From assembly GCA_937892735.1 (NCBI GenBank), contig CALBGL010000133.1, forward strand, positions 1 to 12,009: 12,009 bases of DNA, in the 5' to 3' direction. This document shows, in pieces, positions 1 through 6,070 of the stretch. The notes under the pieces were generated by a model. That model had not been told where the DNA came from. It did no database searches and was given only the letters and a program-made list of their open reading frames with translations. A program made the translations under genes and the position numbers. Positions within the stretch are counted from its first letter, which is position 1, and each line of letters starts with the position of its first letter. This DNA comes from an uncultured Clostridia bacterium (lineage in GTDB: Bacteria > Bacillota > Clostridia > Lachnospirales > Bianqueaceae).

Positions 1-1
1 C

Positions 2-1171
2 TATCTGACCGCGATCGCCAGCATGTGCGCGGCCGAAGGATTTGTCAAGGTCGATGGTATTTTGCCGACCGAGGCGATTCAATACGCCCAGTTCGGCATC
101 ATCTGCTCGGGGTTTGTGTCCATCGCGGCCGGCCTGCTGGTTCGCTTTTTTGGAAAGAAAGCCGTAGAGAAAATCCTGCCGCCTTCTATCACCGGCCCGA
201 TTGCCATGATTATTGGATTAACACTGGCAGGCAACGCGCTCAGCGACGCGATCCCGAATGTGACAGAAGTCACCAGCGAATCCATCGTCTGGACGATAGT
301 CGCGCTGATCACTCTGATCTCCACGATTCTATATGCGAAATACCTGAAGGGATTTCTAGGACAGCTGCCGCTCCTGCTGGGCGTTCTGACCGGATGCGCG
401 GCAGCGGGAATCGCCTATGCCTTCGGCTGGGGCAATCTATTCCGCTCCATGCCCGCGGCAGCCCTGGAAGCTTCCATCTTCCGCTTCGGCGATGGGTCTA
501 TTTTTGCCGTTCCGGCTTTTTCGCTGCCTAAGGTCTCCTGGACCGCGGTGGCCGCCATCATGCCGATTGCGATTGCCACGATTCCGGAATCGACGGCACA
601 TATGTATCAGCTGGATATCTATGTCAACGATGTTGCGCGCAAAAAGGGAAAGAAAACAAAATATAACCTGATCGATCTGCTCGACCGCAATCTGATCGGC
701 GATGGAATCTGCGATATGATCTCTGGCGCCATCGGTGGCCCTGCTGGTACGAATTACGGGGAAAATATCAGCACGATGGCCATCACCAAGGTATTCTCGG
801 TTCCCGTCCTTATTGTCGCTTCTATCATCGCGATGATTATCAGCTTCTTTACGCCGCTGATTCAAGTGATTTACGGGATCCCGCTGGCCGTCATCGGGGG
901 GTTGGAAATCTATCTGTTCGGCGCGATTGCCGCACAGGGTATCGCCATTATGATCGAGAAAAAGGTCGATATGTTCTCTTCCAAAAACATCGCCATCATC
1001 GCCTCCATCATGGTCATCGGCATCGGTGGAAACTATGCCTTTGGCGGTAATATTCCTTTCTTCGGCCTGCAGGTTCCCTGTATCGCCGGAGCCGCTATCT
1101 TTGGGATCCTGCTCAACCTGCTTTTGAGTATTGGAGAAAAGAAACCGGCAGAAGAAGAGACGGAAGCGTAA
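2..1171 (+). CDS. NCS2-family uracil/xanthine permease, 5'-truncated by window edge
   Basis: The reading frame is open at the left edge, so the true start lies outside the window; 389 residues are visible. It is a polytopic membrane protein with many hydrophobic helices, and matches the nucleobase:cation symporter-2 (UraA/PbuX) family. Two motifs carry the family's substrate-binding glutamates: IPESTAHMYQL around 580-610, and GTNYGENISTMAITKV around 745-790, the counterpart of TYGENIG in UraA. The C-terminus is a short acidic tail (KKPAEEETEA). The likely role is proton-coupled import of uracil or a related base for pyrimidine salvage. Uracil versus xanthine cannot be settled by eye, so no symbol is given. 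A hairpin terminator follows at once, so this is the last gene of its unit. Confidence 0.9.
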   Translation, partial: YLTAIASMCAAEGFVKVDGILPTEAIQYAQFGIICSGFVSIAAGLLVRFFGKKAVEKILPPSITGPIAMIIGLTLAGNALSDAIPNVTEVTSESIVWTIVALITLISTILYAKYLKGFLGQLPLLLGVLTGCAAAGIAYAFGWGNLFRSMPAAALEASIFRFGDGSIFAVPAFSLPKVSWTAVAAIMPIAIATIPESTAHMYQLDIYVNDVARKKGKKTKYNLIDLLDRNLIGDGICDMISGAIGGPAGTNYGENISTMAITKVFSVPVLIVASIIAMIISFFTPLIQVIYGIPLAVIGGLEIYLFGAIAAQGIAIMIEKKVDMFSSKNIAIIASIMVIGIGGNYAFGGNIPFFGLQVPCIAGAAIFGILLNLLLSIGEKKPAEEETEA

Positions 1172-1176
1172 AACAG

Positions 1177-1215
1177 AGGCAGCGATTCTCGTGTAGAGAT
1201 ATCGCTGCCTTTTTT
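1177..1215 (+). terminator. Rho-independent terminator, probably bidirectional
   Basis: A perfect 10-bp stem (AGGCAGCGAT at 1177-1186 with ATCGCTGCCT at 1201-1210) extends by four more pairs (TCTC/GAGA) past a one-base bulge to a loop of about five bases. Six T's follow at 1210-1215. An A-run (1170-1173) on the other side gives a weaker U-tract for the convergent operon, so it probably ends both transcripts. Confidence 0.85.
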
Positions 1216-1228
1216 ATTCGCAAATCTT

Positions 1229-2458
1229 TTATAGGTTCACTTCCAGCAGCCATTGCGCCTCTTCTTCCGGCTGCAGAGGAACCCGCAATAATCCTGCGCC
1301 CATCCTGGAAGTCCCTGTCAGGTTATCCCATTCCAGCCAATAAAGCGCACAGTCCTCGGTAACACCGTAGCACCCCCAGCTCCTGTAGGTTCGCGTATCG
1401 TTTGTGACGGGAATCACCTCTTCCCGCAGGATATCCCCCGCGATATCCTGTAATTGCAGCGAAAGGATTCCCTTTTCATGGCTATATTCCAATCGGCTGT
1501 AGATCCCCTGTATCCCCATCTCAAACTGACCATATAGAAAACTGTGCTCCCGCTCTGACACTGTCTCCATCGTCTGCTCGGCAAGGTCATACCGCAGGAT
1601 ACGAGAGGAATACGCCTCCGGCGTGGTTGTCATATTGGCGTCTGTTCCTTCCAAAACATATACCGTTTCTTCCACATAATTCATCCCGTATGCCCAGAAC
1701 GACGCGGATTCTCCCTCGTACAACACGCTTCCCTCGCCTGTCTTCAGATCATACTGATATAATTCGATGTTTCGTCCTTCTTCACTGTCTGTCTGACAGT
1801 ACAGAAACATACGATTTGCTTCTAAGATGTACCGGAAATTCGGAGTCATCGAACTCGTCTTTTCATATATTATCTGAGGTTCGCTTGCTTCCTGGCCGAG
1901 CCTTTGCCGGGAGATCGAGAGCGTGTACGACGCGGAGCCTTCGGATACACCGCTGACGATATTTCCGATATATAGGAAATCACGATGGAGTCTCACTATG
2001 GTATTGGCGCCTCCGGCATATTCAATGGTCTGTACCTTTTCTCGCTCTGTACCATCCAGACTCAGGGCATATAGGCCCATTTCTCCGGACTGCGTATCCT
2101 GCCCTATGAACCAGAGTCGATTCTCATACAAACATAGGCCGCCAGTGCCCATTGTATACGCGTTGCAGGATGTGTCCTGATGCGTGCATTCCGGGCGTCC
2201 GCACAGAATGCCGGACGTCTGCGTCTCCTTATCATAATACCGAATGAATGGAGACATCGCAGGAAATACTACAAAGATCTGCTCTTCTGTCTCGCATAAT
2301 GGGTTCCATGTGGAAAACTCATTCTGCATGTCGTACTGCGGCAGATATTCCTCTGTATCAAACCGCGGGTCTAATACCTCGCCCTCTTCTGCGGCGCACG
2401 CGCCGAGCAGAATACATGCCAGACATAAACTCAGAATCCGTCGTATCCTGCGTTTCAT
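1229..2458 (-). CDS. Exported beta-propeller-like lipoprotein, paralogue A (409 aa)
   Basis: The N-terminus is a lipoprotein signal: MKRRIRR, a hydrophobic stretch, then LLGAC with the lipidated Cys at residue 21. The mature protein has repeated blocks of the type 'LYEGESASFWAYGMNYVEETVYVLEG', like the blades of TolB/DUF5050-type propellers. I infer that fold from the pattern only. Residues 86-98 hold C-x4-C-x-H-x4-C (CGRPEC, TH, then C), also present in paralogue B. The start is set by a strong ribosome site, GGAGGTGATC, which complements the 16S 3' end, with CC before the ATG. It is the last gene of the six-gene operon, 40 bases after the small secreted protein. It likely sits on the outer membrane face; its function is unknown. 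N-terminal 50 residues are nearly identical to paralogue B while the rest has diverged. Confidence 0.85.
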   Translation of the reverse strand: MKRRIRRILSLCLACILLGACAAEEGEVLDPRFDTEEYLPQYDMQNEFSTWNPLCETEEQIFVVFPAMSPFIRYYDKETQTSGILCGRPECTHQDTSCNAYTMGTGGLCLYENRLWFIGQDTQSGEMGLYALSLDGTEREKVQTIEYAGGANTIVRLHRDFLYIGNIVSGVSEGSASYTLSISRQRLGQEASEPQIIYEKTSSMTPNFRYILEANRMFLYCQTDSEEGRNIELYQYDLKTGEGSVLYEGESASFWAYGMNYVEETVYVLEGTDANMTTTPEAYSSRILRYDLAEQTMETVSEREHSFLYGQFEMGIQGIYSRLEYSHEKGILSLQLQDIAGDILREEVIPVTNDTRTYRSWGCYGVTEDCALYWLEWDNLTGTSRMGAGLLRVPLQPEEEAQWLLEVNL

Positions 2459-2498
2459 GGGATCACCTCCACTCGTTTGCCTATACTAAACTACCCTT

Positions 2499-2918
2499 TC
2501 ATCGACTGACAGATAGTGTCTTTACAATGGTGCTGGTCAAGTAATAACCTGCATGATAAGATACTCTAGCACTCTGTATCTCGGAGTGCTCCAGAACATC
2601 ACTGGCGGATGTCACATTGCTCACTGCCCACTTCTGTGCATCCAGATATTCTAATGTAATCCCCGCGGAATTAAAGACTGGCCCATGTAAGGACACAGAA
2701 TCCGACATCTCATTCGAGATCTGCGCCTCTGATGTGACCGTTGCCCTCACCGCTCTCCACGCTCCTGATTCTGTTAAATCCAGCGTTCCGCTGTAGTAAT
2801 AACCAGAATACAGCGTAATGAAACTATCTGACCGCGCCGCCTGCGCTGGTACCGTCATTGCCATCATCATGACTACCACTAATATTATGCCTGCCATCTT
2901 TTTCCCTTTTCTCTTCAT
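2499..2918 (-). CDS. Small secreted protein, paralogue of 4225-4650 (139 aa)
   Basis: This protein has a Sec-type signal peptide: basic start (MKRKGKK), a hydrophobic core (residues about 8-20) and a probable cleavage after AQA at about residue 28. The mature part is about 110 residues, rich in Ser, Tyr and Thr, and has no Cys. It shares an ordered pattern with the product at 4225-4650: (A/S)DSF near the start, Y-x-YSG(S/T)L, then T-S-x-A-x-ISNE-x-SDS, then VSY(H/Y)-x-G, and TL-x-V at the end. The pattern suggests a small beta-rich domain. I do not recognise the family. An AAGGAG site six bases before the ATG supports the start. The gene lies 18 bases after the upstream lipoprotein gene and 40 before the next, so it is cotranscribed. 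Confidence 0.75.
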   Translation of the reverse strand: MKRKGKKMAGIILVVVMMMAMTVPAQAARSDSFITLYSGYYYSGTLDLTESGAWRAVRATVTSEAQISNEMSDSVSLHGPVFNSAGITLEYLDAQKWAVSNVTSASDVLEHSEIQSARVSYHAGYYLTSTIVKTLSVSR

Positions 2919-2936
2919 AATAAACTCCTTTCTTCC

Positions 2937-4202
2937 TCAACTTGCCAACGTATATGTGTAATACTCGGCCAGTTTCTCCACTTCTTCCGCAGGATTCACC
3001 GGAACCCACCATATCTCTTCCAGACTCACCGGATCCCCTTTCTCCTTTTGTTCTAACATCCAGCTAATAGAGCATATCATCCCCTTTTCTGTCATGCCAT
3101 AGGTCATTTGTCCGGAAAGCTCTCCCCCTGTCGGATTATTATCCACGATATATTCCCGGACTATCTCTCCGGAAATATCCAGAATCGTAAACGCGTACTT
3201 CTTTTCCTGTGGTACCTGCTCTACCGCGCCTAGATGTAAATCTGGCGCTATCTCCCACTGTCCTCCTGCGCGGGGATGGTTTATCTCCATGCGCTTCTCG
3301 ATGGTTCCTTCCTTCAAGCTATATTGCCATACCCATAGCTGCGTCGTCCATGTCTCTCGTTTCTCTTCTTCTCCCAGCAGCTCAGATTCTGACAGGTATA
3401 TATTCTCTTCATCAATCCATAAACCACCCGGATATGTTGATGTGGAATCCCATGTGGCCAGGGTTTCCTGCGTTCCCGTCGTCAAGTCACACCGGAATAG
3501 TTCCATCGTCTTCTCTATATCCGTACTCTCCGCATACTGACAATACCCGTACAGGGTGTTCCCCTGGATGATATAACGAAATTGCTGCGACATCCTTGCT
3601 CGATTCTCGTATACAAGCTCTGGCTCATCCGCTTCATTTCCTATCTCCTGCCGGGTGATTGTGAGATGGTATGACGGCTCTCCTTCAATGACTTCCCTCT
3701 GTGAAACACCTATATACAAATACCCTCGATGCAGATGCATTTTTGTTCCATTTCCCCCTTGATAGGAGAGAGTTTGTACGCGTTCTCTCTTCGTACCATC
3801 CAGATCCATGGCATACAGTATGGAGCCTGGCGCGCCGGGATTCCACGTGATAAACCAGATCCTTCCATCATAGATGTTCAGGCCGCCTGCCGTTATCGCG
3901 AATGAGTTACATCCATTCTCGGCATGGGTACACTCCGGCTTGCCGCACAGTATACCCCCTTCTCCCGTTTCTTTGTTATAATAGTGGATCTGTTGCTCTG
4001 CCATGAACATCATATAGTAGATGGTGTCCTCTGTCTCACATGCCACGTTGACAAAGGAAAACTCATTTTGCATGTCGTACTGCGGCAGATATTCCTCTGT
4101 GTCGAATCGAGGATCCAATACCCTGCCGTCTTCCGTGGCGCAGGCGCCGAGCAGAATACATGCCAGACATAGACTCAGAATCCGTCGTATCCTGCGTTTC
4201 AT
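2937..4202 (-). CDS. Exported beta-propeller-like lipoprotein, paralogue B (421 aa)
   Basis: It is a close structural match to the protein at 1229-2458: the same signal peptide with LLGAC (Cys21), the same post-Cys segment including VLDPRFDTEEYLPQYDMQ, and the same C-x4-C-x-H-x4-C motif at residues 86-98. After about residue 50 the two differ much more, keeping anchors such as GG-L-x-(I/L)Y, R-LWF-like and LSLDG/MDLDGT. Repeated hydrophobic-aromatic strands (YLYIG, IYLSE, LWVWQYSL) suggest a multi-bladed propeller; this is inference. The ribosome site is GGTGGTGATC, two bases before the ATG. The small secreted protein lies 22 bases upstream. The product should be a membrane-anchored extracellular lipoprotein, perhaps a binding or scaffold protein for its small secreted partner. 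Confidence 0.85.
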   Translation of the reverse strand: MKRRIRRILSLCLACILLGACATEDGRVLDPRFDTEEYLPQYDMQNEFSFVNVACETEDTIYYMMFMAEQQIHYYNKETGEGGILCGKPECTHAENGCNSFAITAGGLNIYDGRIWFITWNPGAPGSILYAMDLDGTKRERVQTLSYQGGNGTKMHLHRGYLYIGVSQREVIEGEPSYHLTITRQEIGNEADEPELVYENRARMSQQFRYIIQGNTLYGYCQYAESTDIEKTMELFRCDLTTGTQETLATWDSTSTYPGGLWIDEENIYLSESELLGEEEKRETWTTQLWVWQYSLKEGTIEKRMEINHPRAGGQWEIAPDLHLGAVEQVPQEKKYAFTILDISGEIVREYIVDNNPTGGELSGQMTYGMTEKGMICSISWMLEQKEKGDPVSLEEIWWVPVNPAEEVEKLAEYYTYTLAS

Positions 4203-4224
4203 GGGATCACCACCTTATTTGAAA

Positions 4225-4650
4225 TCAAAAATTATCTACCATTAATGTTCGCAAGGGAGTCCCCACTGCACTTGTGCCAGAATAATAACTTACCTCTGCA
4301 GAATACATGACCGTACGTGTACAAGAATCACTAATACTTGTTGTCTCGAGTCTTGCGTACGCATACGCTGACAAATATCCCGTAACATTCCCTGGCGCGC
4401 TATACACTCTTCCCCAAAAGGAAATTGAATCTGAATCTTCATTAGAGATAAAAGCCGCAGAAGTCATCGATGCGCGCGCCGTATACTCTATAGGAGATGT
4501 CTGCTGAATATTTAATGATCCACTATATGAGTAGGAAGCTGTCGATGTAAGGAAACTATCCGCGTTCGCAGCATTCACCATCATCGTGTTTGCAAAAAGT
4601 AATATTGCTGTAAGTAGAAATGCGATTGGCCTTTTCACGCTTCTTTTCAT
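4225..4650 (-). CDS. Small secreted protein, paralogue of 2499-2918 (141 aa)
   Basis: I chose the start at 4650. An earlier ATG at 4668 directly follows the upstream stop and would add only MKGELY, but the AAGGAG site lies inside that stretch and is correctly spaced for the ATG at 4650. From there the protein starts with a signal peptide (MKRSVKRP, then a hydrophobic core, cleavage likely after VNA). The mature domain has YSYSGSLNI, then ISNEDSDSI, then VSYYSG, aligning in order with the product of 2499-2918. A single Cys is present (SDSCTR). The family is unknown to me. The first upstream ATG abuts the preceding TAA, so translation may be coupled to the lipoprotein upstream. Confidence 0.75.
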   Translation of the reverse strand: MKRSVKRPIAFLLTAILLFANTMMVNAANADSFLTSTASYSYSGSLNIQQTSPIEYTARASMTSAAFISNEDSDSISFWGRVYSAPGNVTGYLSAYAYARLETTSISDSCTRTVMYSAEVSYYSGTSAVGTPLRTLMVDNF

Positions 4651-4668
4651 ATACAATTCTCCTTTCAT

Positions 4669-5325
4669 TTATGCCATTTCAAAGGGAAAATGCAGTACGA
4701 CAACCAGCTGTACTTCGCGATTCGCTGTATAACCAAGGTTAATCCTCGATGCAGACCCATCCTCATTCTCACGTACCCAACTTCGTGTCTGCAGTCCTCC
4801 TTGTTCGTATCCTGTGGTTGCCTCTCCCAAGTCTTCTTCTAGCTCAGCGACAAGTTGTTGATATATGGCTTCTACATCATTATCCACTCCGCCATAGTCA
4901 ATTTCCGATCCCATCGCTGTTTCCTGCGTACCAAAGAGAACGCCCACAGAAATCAACTGCCCTCTGTAGTATTCAAATAACAGATGGCCTCTTGCTTCTC
5001 CATATTCCACCAGGATACTCTTATCCTCTATATTTCCAATGTACGTCGCTTGTTCCGGCTGCGTCGCTTCCGCTCCCGCACTGTTTGTGTTTCCGTATTT
5101 ATCCAATTGCTGTTGCCACAGCTCTGTATAGGAATGTCCTGTCAACTGGTATCCCAGCTTTTCCTCCGTTTCTTCCAGAGAGTCTCCATAAGATACCCCG
5201 GGATACGAAAAGGCTTCTGTATCCGGATAAAACGCGGATACGTCCAATTCTATGGAGGGTCTGGATGTACAGGCTGGAACCCCTATAAGGATTCCAGCCA
5301 TGAGTAATACAAGAAATTTTTTCAT
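4669..5325 (-). CDS. Exported lipoprotein, 218 aa, possible BamE-like fold
   Basis: The start is the ATG at 5325, which overlaps the upstream stop as TAATG, so the two genes are translationally coupled. An in-frame ATG 36 bases earlier lies inside the upstream gene. The N-terminus is MKKF, a hydrophobic stretch, then VPAC with Cys19 as the likely lipidation site. Pro at -2 is unusual for a lipobox, so plain secretion is an alternative. Residues about 40-60 (YPGVSYGDSLEETEEKLGY) look like the 'G-x-s-x-eev-x-x-x-lG' start of BamE/SmpA-like and related Gram-positive domains. Later blocks include ILVEYGEARGHLLFEY and DLGEATTGY. Mature protein has no other Cys. Function is unknown; a role in handling the neighbouring secreted proteins is a guess from context. 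Confidence 0.8.
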   Translation of the reverse strand: MKKFLVLLMAGILIGVPACTSRPSIELDVSAFYPDTEAFSYPGVSYGDSLEETEEKLGYQLTGHSYTELWQQQLDKYGNTNSAGAEATQPEQATYIGNIEDKSILVEYGEARGHLLFEYYRGQLISVGVLFGTQETAMGSEIDYGGVDNDVEAIYQQLVAELEEDLGEATTGYEQGGLQTRSWVRENEDGSASRINLGYTANREVQLVVVLHFPFEMA

Positions 5326-5744
5326 TAAAAGCCCCCCAAATTCCAAGATTCTACGGGACAAGTGTTATAGATCCCTTGTCCGCATGCTCCATGGGATCTA
5401 TAGCAATCATGGTATGCCAATCCACTCGAAAATTCGGAGTACACTGGTTTTGTGTAACCACATTTAACACACGTACTTTTTGCGGTACTCGTTCGCCATG
5501 TAATGGTACATTCTTTCGTCCAAAAATCATATCGATGGGTAGACGTACCATCATATATTGCGTCCTGATTGCAGCTATATACTGCAAAGTCACCACAGTT
5601 CACGCATGTTACCATCGGCCTGATCTCATACGCGCAACTATAATTTTCCTCATGAGATGTCTCCATCTCTTGTGCCATCACCTGCGGTTGCATACCAACC
5701 AACAGTACCAAAATCATCCATAGTGCCATTTTTTTGCTTTTCAT
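5325..5744 (-). CDS. Cys-rich secreted protein with two CxxC pairs (139 aa)
   Basis: This is the first gene of the operon. The start at 5744 is set by AGGAGGT seven bases upstream; an earlier in-frame ATG at 5771 has no such site. The N-terminus is a signal peptide: MKSKK, a hydrophobic core, cleavage likely after VMA at about residue 24. The mature protein of about 115 residues has ten Cys: residues 37, 47, 50, 58, 79, 92, 95, 114, 121 and 129. They include CVNC (47-50) and CVKCGYTK (92-95), which look like two halves of a zinc ribbon, and a C-terminal HDC, HGAC, NTC cluster. Ten Cys would also allow five disulfides. No known family is recognised. The stop overlaps the start of the next lipoprotein gene. 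Confidence 0.75.
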   Translation of the reverse strand: MKSKKMALWMILVLLVGMQPQVMAQEMETSHEENYSCAYEIRPMVTCVNCGDFAVYSCNQDAIYDGTSTHRYDFWTKECTITWRTSTAKSTCVKCGYTKPVYSEFSSGLAYHDCYRSHGACGQGIYNTCPVESWNLGGF

Positions 5745-5793
5745 TTTTTGACCTCCTGTTCTTTTGCCCATCTCCTAACATCTTTTAGTATTA

Positions 5794-5816
5794 TGTCCAT
5801 CTATCTCGTTTGGACA
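5794..5816. promoter_or_regulatory. Operator-like dyad TGTCCA-N11-TGGACA
   Basis: A perfect 6-bp inverted repeat (5794-5799 with 5811-5816) lies at the predicted transcription start of the operon, between the alternative -35 and -10. The placement suits a repressor site. Six base pairs alone could be chance. Confidence 0.35.
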
Positions 5817-5821
5817 CTTTT

Positions 5822-5850
5822 ATTCTAACCTATCACTTCAAAAAACACAA
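5822..5850 (-). promoter_or_regulatory. Candidate promoter for the exported-protein operon
   Basis: Reading the minus strand, a -35 TTGTGT (5850-5845) and a -10 TAGAAT (5827-5822) are 17 bases apart, putting the start near 5815, about 70 bases before the first ATG. The -35 matches the consensus only in part. A second, weaker option is TGTCCA (5816-5811) with TAATAC (5793-5788), also 17 apart. Confidence 0.45.
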
Positions 5851-5895
5851 GATCTATACACCCAATACTTATTTTCATATTTCGGTGAATATGCC

Positions 5896-5925
5896 TTGAC
5901 TAGCCCCTATTTCTTATGATATACT
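5896..5925 (+). promoter_or_regulatory. Plus-strand promoter-like sequence facing the LytTR gene
   Basis: TTGACT (5896-5901) and TATACT (5920-5925) are 18 bases apart, with TGA just before the -10 as in extended -10 promoters. A start near 5932 would give an RNA running through the inverted repeats at 5956-6031 and then antisense into the regulator gene. No coding sequence downstream on this strand is credible. Confidence 0.4.
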
Positions 5926-5955
5926 GTTGATTTAGATGAGGTAATTCTTTTCCCC

Positions 5956-5982
5956 ATTTATGTTCGTTATTATAACATAAAT
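5956..5982. repeat. 9-bp inverted repeat ATTTATGTT-N9-AACATAAAT
   Basis: Perfect 9-bp arms at 5956-5964 and 5974-5982 with a nine-base, A/T-rich spacer. It has no T-run after it, so it is not a terminator. An operator, or a hairpin in an RNA from the promoter at 5896-5925, are the options. Confidence 0.55.
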
Positions 5983-5997
5983 ACAGATCTCTTTCGG

Positions 5998-6031
5998 AGT
6001 TTGACGCCCCTTGACGTCAAACTTGAGGCGT
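5998..6031. repeat. Nested palindromes and TTGACG repeats
   Basis: AGTTTGACG (5998-6006) pairs with CGTCAAACT (6015-6023). Inside, TTGACGTCAA (6011-6020) is itself a 10-bp palindrome. ACGCC/GGCGT (6004-6008 and 6027-6031) and TCAA/TTGA overlap it. The motif TTGACG recurs at 6001 and 6011, with TTGAGG at 6023, about one helical turn apart. No T-run follows on either strand. A multi-site protein-binding region is the likeliest reading. Confidence 0.6.
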
Positions 6032-6070
6032 GGCTCTATCGCTATGGTATAAAAAGCTGTTATGTCACGC

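Larger units (their letters stand above)
5745..6070. other. 326-base non-coding control region between regulator and operon
   Basis: No gene is supported here. Besides the operon promoter and the dyad at 5794-5816, it holds three further inverted repeats: CATATT/AATATG (5876-5893), ATTTATGTT/AACATAAAT (5956-5982) and a nested set at 5998-6031. A plus-strand promoter-like sequence lies at 5896-5925. I looked for paired LytTR-type sites (TACGTTNAG-like) and found only a lone near-match, ACTGTTGAT at about 5923. Confidence 0.6.

Noticed and set aside
437..865. Open frame on the minus strand inside the permease gene
   Set aside because: It is antisense to a clear transporter gene; the product is a charge-rich string with no domain and no ribosome site.
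1229..5744. Bacteriocin/lantibiotic gene cluster
   Set aside because: There is no modification enzyme, dedicated ABC exporter, leader with double-glycine or immunity gene in the window; the small proteins have ordinary Sec signals.
5325..5771. Upstream start at 5771 for the Cys-rich protein
   Set aside because: The AGGAGGT site is placed for the ATG at 5744, and the signal peptide begins properly there.
5780..6060. Paired LytTR binding sites for the neighbouring regulator
   Set aside because: Only one partial match (ACTGTTGAT at about 5923) was found and no second copy at the usual spacing; not enough to annotate.
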